A DNA stretch of 64,000 nt from DAOULY01 sp034414595 (GTDB taxonomy: Bacteria; Chloroflexota; Dehalococcoidia; SZUA-161; JAUWZY01). The position numbers were made by a program, and so were the translations under genes. Every line of letters starts with the position of its first letter. The stretch's first letter is position 1. Positions 48,323 to 57,970 of the stretch are shown here, in pieces. Under the pieces are notes generated by a model. That model was not told where the DNA came from. It did not search any database and saw only the letters and a program-made list of their open reading frames with translations. Where the stretch lies: contig DAOULY010000002.1 of NCBI GenBank assembly GCA_034414595.1, positions 186,001 through 250,000 on the forward strand, in the 5' to 3' direction.

Positions 48323-49690
48323 ATGAAAATGAAGCGCAAAAACATAAACCCCGAGAACACTGAGTTTGTGCTCCTGTGCTTCGAAGGGCCGGACCGTTAC
48401 TCCATGGCCGGTGGCTTAGGGGTAAGGATAGACAACCTCTCATCAACACTGGCGAAGATGGGCTTTCTCACACACCTTTTCTTCATCGGTGACCCTGATG
48501 GCATTGGTGAAGAGCTAAGGTACAAAGGCAAGCTGGTCTTGCACCGGTGGTGCCAGTGGATTAGCAAGTATTATCCGAGTGGGGTTTACGAAGGGGAAAA
48601 TGAGAAGTTGTATGATTTCAACAACTCTATTCCTTGGTTTGTGCAGGATCACATTATCAAGCCGTCGCTAGCACAGGGCAAGCTGGTGGTGGTCCTGGGC
48701 GAGGAGTGGCAGACGGCGGAGGCGATGTGCCGGCTTAGCGATGCCCTCCGTGCCGAGGACCTGCGGGACAAGGCGGTGATGTTCTGGAACGCTAATAATA
48801 CCTTTGGGTTCGACCACATCGACTGGGAACGCCTCAAACGTGCTACTACCATAACGACTGTAAGCCGCTATATGAAGCACGTCATGTGGCAGATGGGATT
48901 GAATCCCATGGTAATCCCGAACGGCATCCCGAGGCATCTGCTCCGTAAAGTTGATGACAGCACAACGAAGATGGTGAGGCAGACGCTCGGTGCAGACATG
49001 ATCCTGTGCAAGGTGGCTCGCTGGGACCCCAACAAGCGCTGGAATATGGCCGTGCGGTCTACGGCCTTGCTGAAGGATACGGGTGTAAGGACCGTACTTG
49101 TGGCGAGAGGGGGAGCGGAACCACATGGGCAAGAAGTAATACAGAATGCCCGTTCGCTGGGTCTTGTCGTCAAAGAAGCAAGGGGGCAACCTGATTCATT
49201 TGCAGGCTATCTGTCAGCACTGCACGAGGCTACTCCAGCTGATGTTATTGATGTCAGGTTTCATGTACCATTGGACTTCTTGCGGCCGCTTTACCGAGCT
49301 GCTGATGGTGTGCTGGCCAACAGCGGATTTGAGCCCTTCGGCATAGTAGGGCTGGAAGCAATGGCTGCAGGTGGAGTTGCCTATACTGGATGCACCGGAG
49401 AGGACTACGCGATCCCCTTTGTCAACTCGCTTGTGCTGGAGACATCGAACCCCTTGGAGATTGTGGGATATGCAATGTATCTGCGGGACTTCCCTGAAGA
49501 AGAAGTCCGAATCCGGGAGGCTGCCAGACGCACCGCTCGCCACTTCACCTGGGAGGCGGCCGTGCAGAATCTGATCAGCAAGCTGGAGAACCAGGCCAGG
49601 ACCCAGGAAGTCCTGAGAGGACGTGCTAAACCGGCCCCATTGCCTATGTTCGAGAGAGAGGATCAAGTGTGGGATATGCCCAATGGGTAA
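48323..49690 (+). CDS. Glycogen-synthase-like glycosyltransferase
   Basis: A 455-residue GT-B fold retaining glycosyltransferase (GT4/GT5 type). N-terminal SMAGGLGVRIDNLSSTLAKMG recalls the KxGGLGDV loop of glycogen synthase with the lysine replaced; the C-terminal half has VARWDPNKRWN and the E-x7-E signature in FEPFGIVGLEAMAAGG. ATG 48323 follows GGAAGGG. It probably adds glucose from ADP- or UDP-glucose to a glucan, or makes a sugar-phosphate. No GlgC is seen nearby, so the sugar donor source is unclear; in the GlgE pathway a related GT4 (GlgM) makes maltose-1-phosphate from ADP-glucose. Confidence 0.83.
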   Translation: MKMKRKNINPENTEFVLLCFEGPDRYSMAGGLGVRIDNLSSTLAKMGFLTHLFFIGDPDGIGEELRYKGKLVLHRWCQWISKYYPSGVYEGENEKLYDFNNSIPWFVQDHIIKPSLAQGKLVVVLGEEWQTAEAMCRLSDALRAEDLRDKAVMFWNANNTFGFDHIDWERLKRATTITTVSRYMKHVMWQMGLNPMVIPNGIPRHLLRKVDDSTTKMVRQTLGADMILCKVARWDPNKRWNMAVRSTALLKDTGVRTVLVARGGAEPHGQEVIQNARSLGLVVKEARGQPDSFAGYLSALHEATPADVIDVRFHVPLDFLRPLYRAADGVLANSGFEPFGIVGLEAMAAGGVAYTGCTGEDYAIPFVNSLVLETSNPLEIVGYAMYLRDFPEEEVRIREAARRTARHFTWEAAVQNLISKLENQARTQEVLRGRAKPAPLPMFEREDQVWDMPNG

Positions 49691-49941
49691 TTGCCTTAAA
49701 TGCCTAGCTTACCAGTTAGATGGTAGATACCTCGATAGGCGTAACCCTGGGCGAACATCAGGACAAGAAAGGAGGCAAGTGCATGGAATAGGACTGGTCA
49801 ACCGTGACTGGCTCACTCGAAGGCCCAATGACAGTGGTTTGTGAGGTAGCGGTGGGCAGTATGGCTTGACATGTCCATTACTCGATGTAATTTAACAAGG
49901 CTTCTACAGGTCCTATGTAAAACTGGAGGAGGTGATAACAG

Positions 49942-50259
49942 ATGTCAGATATCAAGTGGGAGTTAGATGATCCAATTGTGAAGAGAGTAGATTTCGAGCA
50001 AGATAAAACGGGACAGTGGAATGTGACAGTTGCGCTGCGTGAGCATTGGCGTGACAGCTTGGGAACCAAAGTCGTCAAGGCCAAACTGGTCCGTGAGGGA
50101 ATGATCTTAGATAAGGATATTGATTCGGCCACATGGACGCCAGCGGCAACACGCTCGGAGAAGGGTGCAAAACCTTCTGAGAGCACGGTGACATTCAATA
50201 CGAAGTCTGAGGAGTATCCTGACAAGGCCAAGGTGGAAATAGAGATCTCTGAGGCCTGA
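49942..50259 (+). CDS. Hypothetical 105-residue protein
   Basis: A soluble, strongly charged protein predicted to be mostly beta strands (QWNVTVALREHW, STVTFNTKSEEY, KAKVEIEISEA). GGAGGTGA lies 8-13 nt before ATG 49942 and TTGACA occurs at 49866-49871 with a weak -10 (TAATTT), so it seems expressed alone. No family recognised; no cysteine or His cluster. The alternating pattern would suit a small beta-sandwich or carbohydrate-binding fold, which is speculation. Confidence 0.65.
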   Translation: MSDIKWELDDPIVKRVDFEQDKTGQWNVTVALREHWRDSLGTKVVKAKLVREGMILDKDIDSATWTPAATRSEKGAKPSESTVTFNTKSEEYPDKAKVEIEISEA

Positions 50260-50711
50260 TGGGTCAGTGCAAGTCATAGGCTAAGACTACTATTGACTAT
50301 TGCCAGTCACTGTACCAGGAGACGTGGAAGCATTCTAACAGTGGGCCGCAGAAATAACGGATAAGGAGGGATCGGAGACCTAGTCAAAGCGTAGTACAAG
50401 ACTTTGAAGGCAACATAAGACCATATAATTCCGTATGTCAACTTCCTCCTGATGGAGACATCTGGCTGGTGGAAGATTGGCGGTGGAGCTATGTATTTGC
50501 TGGACTTTTCCAGGTGAACAGATAGACCAGAGCTGTTGTGAGGTATACACTCGCAACTTCATATGATAGGGTGCTGTGCGAAAAGCGAAGACAAAACAAG
50601 GCAGACTGGCATGGCATTGCAGAGACCTAGGCCACCACCACTGAGTTGTGGCTATAGAGGCCACGCAGTACTTAAGAATACAAGACTACAGTCTGGAGAA
50701 GGGAGGAAGTG
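50260..50711. other. 452-nt spacer without supported genes
   Basis: Several short frames exist on both strands but none has a ribosome site plus protein-like composition. An AAGGAGGG near 50362 is followed by a stop within a few codons. A TTGACT near 50293 lacks a matching -10. The region may be a decayed gene. Confidence 0.4.
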
Positions 50712-51584
50712 ATGTTTTTTGATATTGACTTCAACTGGGCCGACCTTATTCCCGGTGCAATAAGGGTGGCCATTATACTGGGGATCGCACTGGCGTTGGT
50801 CTTGGTTCTAAAGCGAATAATCCCTAAAGTGGTAACCGCTCGGATTCCAAAGATCCGCGAAGAAGCCCCAGAGCAGTTAGCACAGCGCTCTAAGACTCTG
50901 TCCCAGATAATCACCAGAGTGCTCTCCACTATCATCTGGGTCGTGGCGTTCGTCATGATACTAAGCGTTCTGGGGTTGAATATCACCCCCCTATTAGCTG
51001 GCATAGGGGTGGCCGCCCTGGCACTTGGCTTCGCAGCACAGAACATCATTCGAGATTATCTCCACGGTTTCTTTATCGTCATGGAAGACTGGTACCGGGT
51101 GGGTGAAGTAGCCACCATTGCAAATATAGGTGGCATAGTCGATGCCATAACCCTTAGACGCACCATTCTTCGTGACATTAACGGCACAATGCACGTTATT
51201 CCGAACAGTAACGTAGGCCTCGCCAGTAACATGACGCGGGATTGGGCACGCGTAAACCTCGACATTACTGTAGCCTACAGGGAGAACCTGGATAACGTCT
51301 TTCGCGTCATTAACGAAGTAGGTCGCGAACTCAAAGATGACCCTGTTTGGGGCAAAGACCTGCTCACAACCCCCGAGGTACTGCGCGTGAACAATCTGGG
51401 AGACAATGGCATTGAGATAAAGATTCTCGCTGACACCAAGCCAATCCAGCAATGGGCGCTTATGGGTGAGCTTCGAAAGCGTCTCAAGGACCGCTTTGAC
51501 CATGAGGGCATCGAAATTCCCTGGCCACACACGAAGTTGTATTTTGGGAATGAGCTGCGAGGCGAGAACATCACCAGTGGCTAA
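50712..51584 (+). CDS. mscS: MscS-family mechanosensitive channel
   Basis: A 290-residue channel: membrane helices at about 12-35 and 62-84, the pore-lining TM3 with the Gly/Ala pattern LLAGIGVAALALGFAAQNI, then the soluble vestibule (FFIVMEDWYRVGE, VIPNSNV). This is the standard small-conductance channel that opens on osmotic downshift. ATG 50712 is preferred to GTG 50709 because of GGGAGG spacing. Single gene, no regulatory domains. Length is near that of E. coli MscS (286). Confidence 0.94.
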   Translation: MFFDIDFNWADLIPGAIRVAIILGIALALVLVLKRIIPKVVTARIPKIREEAPEQLAQRSKTLSQIITRVLSTIIWVVAFVMILSVLGLNITPLLAGIGVAALALGFAAQNIIRDYLHGFFIVMEDWYRVGEVATIANIGGIVDAITLRRTILRDINGTMHVIPNSNVGLASNMTRDWARVNLDITVAYRENLDNVFRVINEVGRELKDDPVWGKDLLTTPEVLRVNNLGDNGIEIKILADTKPIQQWALMGELRKRLKDRFDHEGIEIPWPHTKLYFGNELRGENITSG

Positions 51585-51859
51585 GTGGGCGGTATAGAGC
51601 GCATAACTTGAAACAAAGCCTGTTTTGGGAGAATGCGCTATGCCGCTTACCGACGACGTTGATAATGCTCTCGTCCGCAATGCTCTCTGCAGCTCAGTAT
51701 TTTCGCGCAGGCCGTAGAAGCAGCTCCCGCAGGAAACTGAGGGTGAGAACATGTGTCCATCATTTCACCAGTGTTCATAAGTGTGTGGGGTGACAGGCAG
51801 CTAACGGAGGCGGTGCAGGGTTGAGGCAATATGCTACAGTATGTTAGGGGTCAGACAAA
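51585..51859. other. 275-nt spacer before ackA
   Basis: No supported gene. A 25-codon frame from ATG 51640 lacks a ribosome site. The region must hold the ackA promoter but no convincing pair of hexamers was found. Confidence 0.35.
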
Positions 51860-53074
51860 ATGAAGGTTCTCGCTATCAACTGCGGCAGCTCAACGCTTAG
51901 GTTCGATCTCATTGACACAGGGTGTGGGGATACGCCCTCCGGATTGTACAGAAGAGTGGCACATGGCATCGTCGAAAGGATCGGTGGCCGCGCGCGTATC
52001 GAATTTAATACCGAAAAGCTGGAGGGCCCTAGAGAAGCCATGGCTATAGCTGACCATGGTGAAGCGACATGCAGTGTGCTCCGTTGGTTGGACTCGTCAG
52101 GCCTCATGGAGCCTGATGAGATAGGGGCAATAGGGCACAGGATAGTTCATGGTGGCGATCGCTTCGTGGCGCCGACACTTATAGATGACGAGGTCATAGA
52201 TGCCATCGAGGCTCTCAGCGACCTAGCACCCTTGCACAATGAGCCCTCGTTGATGGCGATCAAGGCTGCCCGGGCGGCCCTCGGCTCCTCAATACCCATG
52301 GTAGCGATATTCGACACTGCCTTTCACCACAATATGCCCGAGGTGGCCTCGCGATATGCGATCCCTCAAGAAGTGGCGGCAAAGCATCACATCCGGCGCT
52401 ACGGATTCCATGGACTGGCCCACCGCTACATGACCGAGCGCTACGCTGCCCTCACTTCTAAGCCCATGGAGCAGGTGAGGCTGGTCACATTGCAGCTGGG
52501 CAACGGCTGCTCAGCCACGGCGGTGGACAGTGGAAGTTCGGTGGACACTTCCATGGGGTTCACCCCCCTGGAGGGGTTGATGATGGGGACACGGTCTGGG
52601 GATGTCGATCCATCTCTGGCAGGCTTCCTGGCCCGGTGCGAGGGCGTGGACGTAGAGGAGGCAGAAGCTTGGCTTAATAAACGCTCGGGGCTCCTGGGAG
52701 TATCTGGGCTCTCTCAAGACATGCGGGAACTGCTGGACGCGGAGCGCCGAGGCGATGCCCGGGCTGCCCTAGCGGTGGACATGTTCTGCTACCGGGTGCG
52801 CAAGTACATCGGTGCTTACATGGCTGTTCTCGGCGAACCAGACGCTGTCGTGTTCGGTGGCGGCATCGGCGAGAATGCGCCTGCGGTGCGAGCCCGCATC
52901 TGCGCCGGCATGGACGGGTTCGGGCTGATCTTAGATCAGGACCATAACGCCGCAACAATAGGTGTGGAAGAACGAATCAGTGCAGATGATGCCAGAGTGC
53001 ATGTTTACGTGACCCCAGTCGATGAGGCAGTGATCATTGCTTGTGATACCGCATGCTGTCTATGCCAATGCTAA
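51860..53074 (+). CDS. ackA: Acetate kinase
   Basis: A 404-residue acetokinase: INCGSSTLRF at the N-terminus (family NxGSSSxK), GHRIVHGG with substrate-binding Arg, FDTAFHHNMPE, RYGFHGLAHRY with the catalytic His, HPLGNG-equivalent LQLGNGCSATAV, and VFGGGIGENAPAVR near the C-terminus. It makes ATP from acetyl-phosphate and ADP or the reverse. No phosphotransacetylase adjoins; instead a phosphoketolase-family gene starts 63 nt downstream, which would supply acetyl-phosphate directly. Confidence 0.95.
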   Translation: MKVLAINCGSSTLRFDLIDTGCGDTPSGLYRRVAHGIVERIGGRARIEFNTEKLEGPREAMAIADHGEATCSVLRWLDSSGLMEPDEIGAIGHRIVHGGDRFVAPTLIDDEVIDAIEALSDLAPLHNEPSLMAIKAARAALGSSIPMVAIFDTAFHHNMPEVASRYAIPQEVAAKHHIRRYGFHGLAHRYMTERYAALTSKPMEQVRLVTLQLGNGCSATAVDSGSSVDTSMGFTPLEGLMMGTRSGDVDPSLAGFLARCEGVDVEEAEAWLNKRSGLLGVSGLSQDMRELLDAERRGDARAALAVDMFCYRVRKYIGAYMAVLGEPDAVVFGGGIGENAPAVRARICAGMDGFGLILDQDHNAATIGVEERISADDARVHVYVTPVDEAVIIACDTACCLCQC

Positions 53075-53137
53075 AAGTGAACGACGGGACTCTCAGGCGC
53101 TATTAGAAAACCACAAACTTATAAAAGGAGAAACGGG

Positions 53138-55612
53138 ATGACTCAGGGGAAAGACGCCGAAGAAATTCGCATTGAAGAATGGGTTGCCCTATACCGCAGG
53201 AGGAATCCGGCAGCGGATCTCTGGGCGGCTGGGTACCAGGTGATCCGGCACACGGTGGAGACTCAGGCGCGGGTCTTCGCCATGATTGATCTGTTGAATG
53301 CCCGGGGAGTGCGGGGAGATGGCGTGCCGCTGTTCGACGTACTCTACGCCGCAGACCGTGTGGCTAACGCTGCCATGTGGATGGTGGTCCATGAGACCTA
53401 TGCACGAAACGTATACCTGGACGGTCGTGACCTCGTGCCGGAAGACTTCAAACCCAATCCCGAGGGTCACACCGGCGGTGTCCTCAACATGGTGCCTGCC
53501 TACACTGGCTACATGGCCATAAACGCAATCACTGGCCATACACGCTCGTGGATAATGGGACAAGGGCACTGTGTGGCCGCCATCGACACCGTAAATCTCC
53601 TGCTTGGTAACATGACCCCGGCGCACGCCGAACGCTACTCCCTCACCGAGGAGGGACTTACCCGGTATGTGCGCGACTTCTACTCCTATAGGCTGGGGGC
53701 AGACGGCAAGCAGGACTCTCCCCTGGGCAGTCATGTCAACGCCCACACCGCGGGTGGCGTGGCCGAGGCTGGGTACCTCGGGTTCACGGAACTCCAATAT
53801 GTGCATATGCCCCTCCCTGGAGAGCGGCTGGTCGTTTTCCTCAGCGATGGCGCCTTCGAGGAACAACGAGGTAGCGACTGGGTGCCACGCTGGTGGCGAG
53901 CTGATGACTGTGGCCTGGTGACTCCAATCATGATTGCCAATGGCCGCCGCATAGACCAGAGAACAACGATGTCTCAGGCAGGCGGGATCGCCTGGTTCAT
54001 CGAGCACCTAAGCCTCAACAGCTTTGACCCTATTGTCTTCGATGGCAGGGACCCCGCAGCCTTCGTTTGGGCCATCTTTGAGATGGAGTGCCGACTTGAG
54101 GCCGCAGCAGAGGCAGTGCGTTTTCGCGGGAACCGCTACCCGGTGCTGCTGCCATATGGCATAGCCGTGGCGCCCAAAGGCGCCGGGTTCTATGGTGAGG
54201 GAACCAACCTGGCCCATAATCTTCCTCTCGGATCTAATCCCCATATAGACACCGTGGCAGCCGAGCGCTTCAACGAGGGCGCACGCCGTTTGTGGGTGCC
54301 TATGATAGAGCTCACTGATGCCATTGGCAAGTTCCAGTGCCATGAGGCCTCGGGCCGGCCACGGGAGCGAGACCATCCTCTGGCACAGCGGCAGGTGGAG
54401 CTGCAAGTGGTCCCATCACTTCTGTCCCAGAGTGTGCCCGAGGACAGGCGTGATCTCTCCAAGTGGACGAGGACCTCACCTATGTATGCGGTGGATGCCA
54501 TGTTCATGGCCATCGTCCGCGACAACACCCACCTGAGGCCACTGGTCGGGAACCCTGACGAAATGCGCTCCAACCGCATGCTCAGGACCTTGGATACATT
54601 GAAATTCCGCGTGACCGACCCCGAGCCCGGTATTCCAGAGGACATCCACGGCTCTGTCATCACCGCCCTCAATGAGGAAGCGGTAGCCGCCGCTGCTCTG
54701 GCCAACAAGGGCGGCATCAACATTATTGCTACCTATGAGGCCTTCGGAGCCAAGATGCACGGCGTTGTCCGCCAGGAGATCATCTTCGCCAACCATTGCA
54801 AGGAGATGGGGTGCCCGCCAGGATGGCTCTCTATACCGCTGGTGCTCACCTCTCATACTTGGGAGAATGCAAAGAACGAGCAGTCTCATCAGGACCCAGT
54901 GATGGCCGAGGCCATGCTAGGCGAACCTTCAGACGTATCGCGGGTAGTATTCGTCCCCGACTACAATACCGCAGCTGTCATCACGCGCGGTGTCTACCAG
55001 ACACAGGGCCAGATCTGGACGCTAGTGATACCCAAGATAGATAGCGCAGCAGATTTGTTTACTCTAGAGGATGCCTCCCGTCTCTTGGAACAAGGAGCGC
55101 TCCGTCTGGACTGGGCAGGACAGGATGTAGCACAGCAGCGCGTAGTGCTGACAGCTATAGGCAGCTATCAGTTGGAGGAGGTGCTAAAAGCCTCAGCTCG
55201 CCTAACTGAGCGAGGAATCCCTCACTCCGTGGTCTATATGCTGGAACCTGGCAGGTTCAGGTCTCCCCGTAGTGCGGGCGAGCAGGCCCATGTAACACAG
55301 GTGGATGTGCTTGCGGAGCTCTATCCAGAATCAGTACCTGCTCGCATCTTCGTGACCCATACACGACCTGAACCGCTCGTGGGAATACTGCAGCCGCTAC
55401 ACACTGGCTACAACCAGACCGCTGCCCTTGGCTATATAGGCAGGGGCGGTACCCTGACTGTCCCTGGTATGCTATTTGTCAACCGTTGTACTTGGGCACA
55501 CATCCTGGAGCAGGTCGCCCGTCTTCTCAGCATGCCCCGGGAGGAGCTCCTGGTTACCGAGGAACTGGAGGCTCTGGACGGTAAGGCATCCCCCGAAGGA
55601 ATGATAATCTAA
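53138..55612 (+). CDS. Phosphoketolase-family protein, divergent
   Basis: An 824-residue thiamine-diphosphate protein with phosphoketolase domain order (XFP_N, XFP, XFP_C). AAAAGGAG precedes ATG 53138. Recognisable: SHTWENAKNEQSHQDP (family HNGFSHQDP), ATYEAFGAKM and GYIGRGGTLTVPGML. The N-terminal motifs differ: GQGHCVAA replaces GPGHGxPA and LSDGAFEEQRGSDW replaces the usual GDGEAETGP. True phosphoketolases split xylulose-5-phosphate or fructose-6-phosphate to acetyl-phosphate, which would suit the adjacent ackA. Because the cofactor and substrate loops are altered, another sugar-phosphate reaction, such as a xylulose-5-phosphate epimerase as some annotations propose, cannot be excluded. 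Confidence 0.85.
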   Translation: MTQGKDAEEIRIEEWVALYRRRNPAADLWAAGYQVIRHTVETQARVFAMIDLLNARGVRGDGVPLFDVLYAADRVANAAMWMVVHETYARNVYLDGRDLVPEDFKPNPEGHTGGVLNMVPAYTGYMAINAITGHTRSWIMGQGHCVAAIDTVNLLLGNMTPAHAERYSLTEEGLTRYVRDFYSYRLGADGKQDSPLGSHVNAHTAGGVAEAGYLGFTELQYVHMPLPGERLVVFLSDGAFEEQRGSDWVPRWWRADDCGLVTPIMIANGRRIDQRTTMSQAGGIAWFIEHLSLNSFDPIVFDGRDPAAFVWAIFEMECRLEAAAEAVRFRGNRYPVLLPYGIAVAPKGAGFYGEGTNLAHNLPLGSNPHIDTVAAERFNEGARRLWVPMIELTDAIGKFQCHEASGRPRERDHPLAQRQVELQVVPSLLSQSVPEDRRDLSKWTRTSPMYAVDAMFMAIVRDNTHLRPLVGNPDEMRSNRMLRTLDTLKFRVTDPEPGIPEDIHGSVITALNEEAVAAAALANKGGINIIATYEAFGAKMHGVVRQEIIFANHCKEMGCPPGWLSIPLVLTSHTWENAKNEQSHQDPVMAEAMLGEPSDVSRVVFVPDYNTAAVITRGVYQTQGQIWTLVIPKIDSAADLFTLEDASRLLEQGALRLDWAGQDVAQQRVVLTAIGSYQLEEVLKASARLTERGIPHSVVYMLEPGRFRSPRSAGEQAHVTQVDVLAELYPESVPARIFVTHTRPEPLVGILQPLHTGYNQTAALGYIGRGGTLTVPGMLFVNRCTWAHILEQVARLLSMPREELLVTEELEALDGKASPEGMII

Positions 55613-55709
55613 ATAGGCGCCCACCTAAGTTGATCAGCCGTCCACGATAAATAGAAAACGCCTCAGGATCTATTCTTGTCTAAGGGCTGTTGGCGGCGAG
55701 GCCCCGGAA

Positions 55710-57953
55710 GTGGGGCGTGGATACTTTAGGCGATTCAAATTGAGCCGTGGACTTCTCCCCATTGCTGTCGTATACTATTATGTAGTTTTCGCTAATGATT
55801 TAGGAGATATAGAGAAACCATTGCCGAAACCAGCGTTGCCCGAACGCATAGGGAGATTAGACGAACTCGCAAATAATCTGTGTTGGAGCTGGGACCCACA
55901 GGCGCGCGAGCTGTTCCGGGCCCTCGACTACCCCCTGTGGCGACTGAGTGGTCACAATCCGGTCAAGCAGCTACACGAGAGCAGCCCTGGCAAGCTGCAA
56001 GCGGCTGCTACTGATCCCGCTTTTCTCACTTTATACGATTCCGTAATCTCAGCATTCGACGCATACATGTCGGAAGGGAATACCTGGTTCAACACCAATT
56101 ATCCCAGCTTGCTACACGGGCCCATTGCTTATTTCTCAATGGAGTTCGCTATCCACAACTCTCTTCCCATCTATGCCGGTGGGCTGGGAATCCTGGCTGG
56201 CGACATCTGCAAGGAGGCCAGCGATCTGGGACTGCCGCTGGTAGCGGTCGGCTTCATGTATCCCCAGGGATATTTCCACCAGCACATCTCCAACGAAGGC
56301 TGGCAGGAGGAGACCTACAGGCAGCTGAATTTCGACGAGGCCCCAATCAATCCTACCCTTTCTGCTGAAGGGCACAGTGTGTTGGCTAAAGTTGAGTTGG
56401 GCGACAGGCCTCTATACATCGCTGTGTGGCAGGTTCGGGTGGGTCGGGTCAGCTTATATCTCTTGGACACGAATATCGACGAGAACAGTGTGCAAGACCG
56501 CCAGCTATCGGCGCGGCTTTATACCGCCGACCGCGAGCAGCGCATCCAGCAGGAAATCATCCTGGGCATTGGCGGGGTGCGTGTTTTGCGTACGTTGGGC
56601 ATTAAACCACTCGTCTGGCACGCTAACGAAGGCCATACGGCATTCATGATGTTGGAGCGTATCAGGGAAGAGGTACAAAAGGGAACTGCCTTCAGCCAAG
56701 CTGTTCAGCATGTGCGTGCGAAGACTGCATTCACCACCCATACCCCCGTTCCGGCCGGGCATGATGTCTTCCCACTCCAACTAATAGAGAGATACTTTCG
56801 CGGCTATTGGGAGTCACTGGGAATCGACCGGGAGACGTTCCTGGAACTGGGGCAGCAGGATAGCTCAGGAAGCCAAACCTTTAATATGACAGCGCTTGCG
56901 TTGAGAATGGCAGGGCAACGCAACGCCGTGAGCAAGCTTCACGGAAATGTCACACGGAAGATGTGGCATGTTCTCTGGCCAAAAGCTAAAGAGGAGGAGG
57001 TGCCGATTTCACACGTGACCAACGGGATACACATATGCACATGGGTCGCGCGTGAATTCGCAGGGCTCTACGGGAAGCATCTCGGCCAGGACTGGGTGCA
57101 AAGACACGATGAAGCTGAACTCTGGCAACGTGTGCTGGATATCCCCGACGATGAGTTCTGGGAAATCCGTAAGGTCTTGAAGCGTAAGCTTATCGGCGCC
57201 ATGCGGGAACGAACACAAAAATGCTGGGCTGATGGTGAGGTGACAGCCCAGCAGGTGGTATGCATGGGCGGCTTACTCGACCGCGACGTGCTGACCGTAG
57301 GCTTTGCCCGTCGCTTTACCGAGTACAAGCGGCCAGCGCTGATTTTCCAGAACATCGAACGCCTCAAGCAAATCGTTACGAACCAGGGGCATCCGGTGCA
57401 AATAGTATTTGCAGGCAAATCCCACCCTGCCGATTTTCCCTCAAAATTTCTTCTGCACCAGGTATATGCCCTAGCCGCAGACCGTGACTTTCAGGGGCGG
57501 ATAGCCTTTGTCGATGACTATGATATGCATATGGCGCACTATCTGATACAGGGGGTAGATGTCTGGTTAAACACTCCTCGCCGACTGCAGGAAGCCTGTG
57601 GCACCAGCGGTATGAAGGCCTCACTGAACGGCGTGTTGCACCTCAGCATCCGGGACGGCTGGTGGCACGAAGGCTACAATGGCGCCAACGGCTGGGCGAT
57701 TGGCGATGAACACGAAAAAGCGAGTTCAGAGGAGGAAGATAAAGCAGATGCACAGGCGCTCTACCGTCTGCTGGAGGAAGAAATCGTGCCGCTCTACTAC
57801 AACCGGGATCGAAGTGGTGTGCCCCATAGCTGGGTAAGAATGATCAAACAGGCAATCAGTTCAATTGTGCCCATCTTCTGCGCCCGGCGCATGATGAAAG
57901 AGTACACTGAACAGATATACCTGGCAGCTGCCAGGGAGCTTAACGAAAGTTGA
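55710..57953 (+). CDS. glgP: Alpha-glucan phosphorylase (GT35)
   Basis: A phosphorylase of the shorter prokaryotic class that releases glucose-1-phosphate from alpha-1,4-glucan. Motifs: LANNLCWSWDPQARELF (typical N-terminal region), PIAYFSMEF, PIYAGGLGILAGD, WHANEGHTAF and the PLP-lysine segment EACGTSGMKASLNGVL. The open frame allows 747 residues from GTG 55710, but the first 30-35 residues are not family-like and hold a possible promoter; the true start may be near 55809-55821 (no standard codon with ideal ribosome spacing is found). It overlaps the corA frame at its end. It would degrade the storage glucan built by GlgE and the glycosyltransferase. Confidence 0.92.
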   Translation: MGRGYFRRFKLSRGLLPIAVVYYYVVFANDLGDIEKPLPKPALPERIGRLDELANNLCWSWDPQARELFRALDYPLWRLSGHNPVKQLHESSPGKLQAAATDPAFLTLYDSVISAFDAYMSEGNTWFNTNYPSLLHGPIAYFSMEFAIHNSLPIYAGGLGILAGDICKEASDLGLPLVAVGFMYPQGYFHQHISNEGWQEETYRQLNFDEAPINPTLSAEGHSVLAKVELGDRPLYIAVWQVRVGRVSLYLLDTNIDENSVQDRQLSARLYTADREQRIQQEIILGIGGVRVLRTLGIKPLVWHANEGHTAFMMLERIREEVQKGTAFSQAVQHVRAKTAFTTHTPVPAGHDVFPLQLIERYFRGYWESLGIDRETFLELGQQDSSGSQTFNMTALALRMAGQRNAVSKLHGNVTRKMWHVLWPKAKEEEVPISHVTNGIHICTWVAREFAGLYGKHLGQDWVQRHDEAELWQRVLDIPDDEFWEIRKVLKRKLIGAMRERTQKCWADGEVTAQQVVCMGGLLDRDVLTVGFARRFTEYKRPALIFQNIERLKQIVTNQGHPVQIVFAGKSHPADFPSKFLLHQVYALAADRDFQGRIAFVDDYDMHMAHYLIQGVDVWLNTPRRLQEACGTSGMKASLNGVLHLSIRDGWWHEGYNGANGWAIGDEHEKASSEEEDKADAQALYRLLEEEIVPLYYNRDRSGVPHSWVRMIKQAISSIVPIFCARRMMKEYTEQIYLAAARELNES
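55748..55776 (+). promoter_or_regulatory. Possible promoter inside the 5' end of the glucan phosphorylase frame
   Basis: TGGACT (55748-55753), 17-nt spacer, TATACT (55771-55776). If used, the real start of the phosphorylase gene lies downstream, around 55809-55821. Confidence 0.35.
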
Positions 57954-57970
57954 GGACAAGGAGGTGGATC

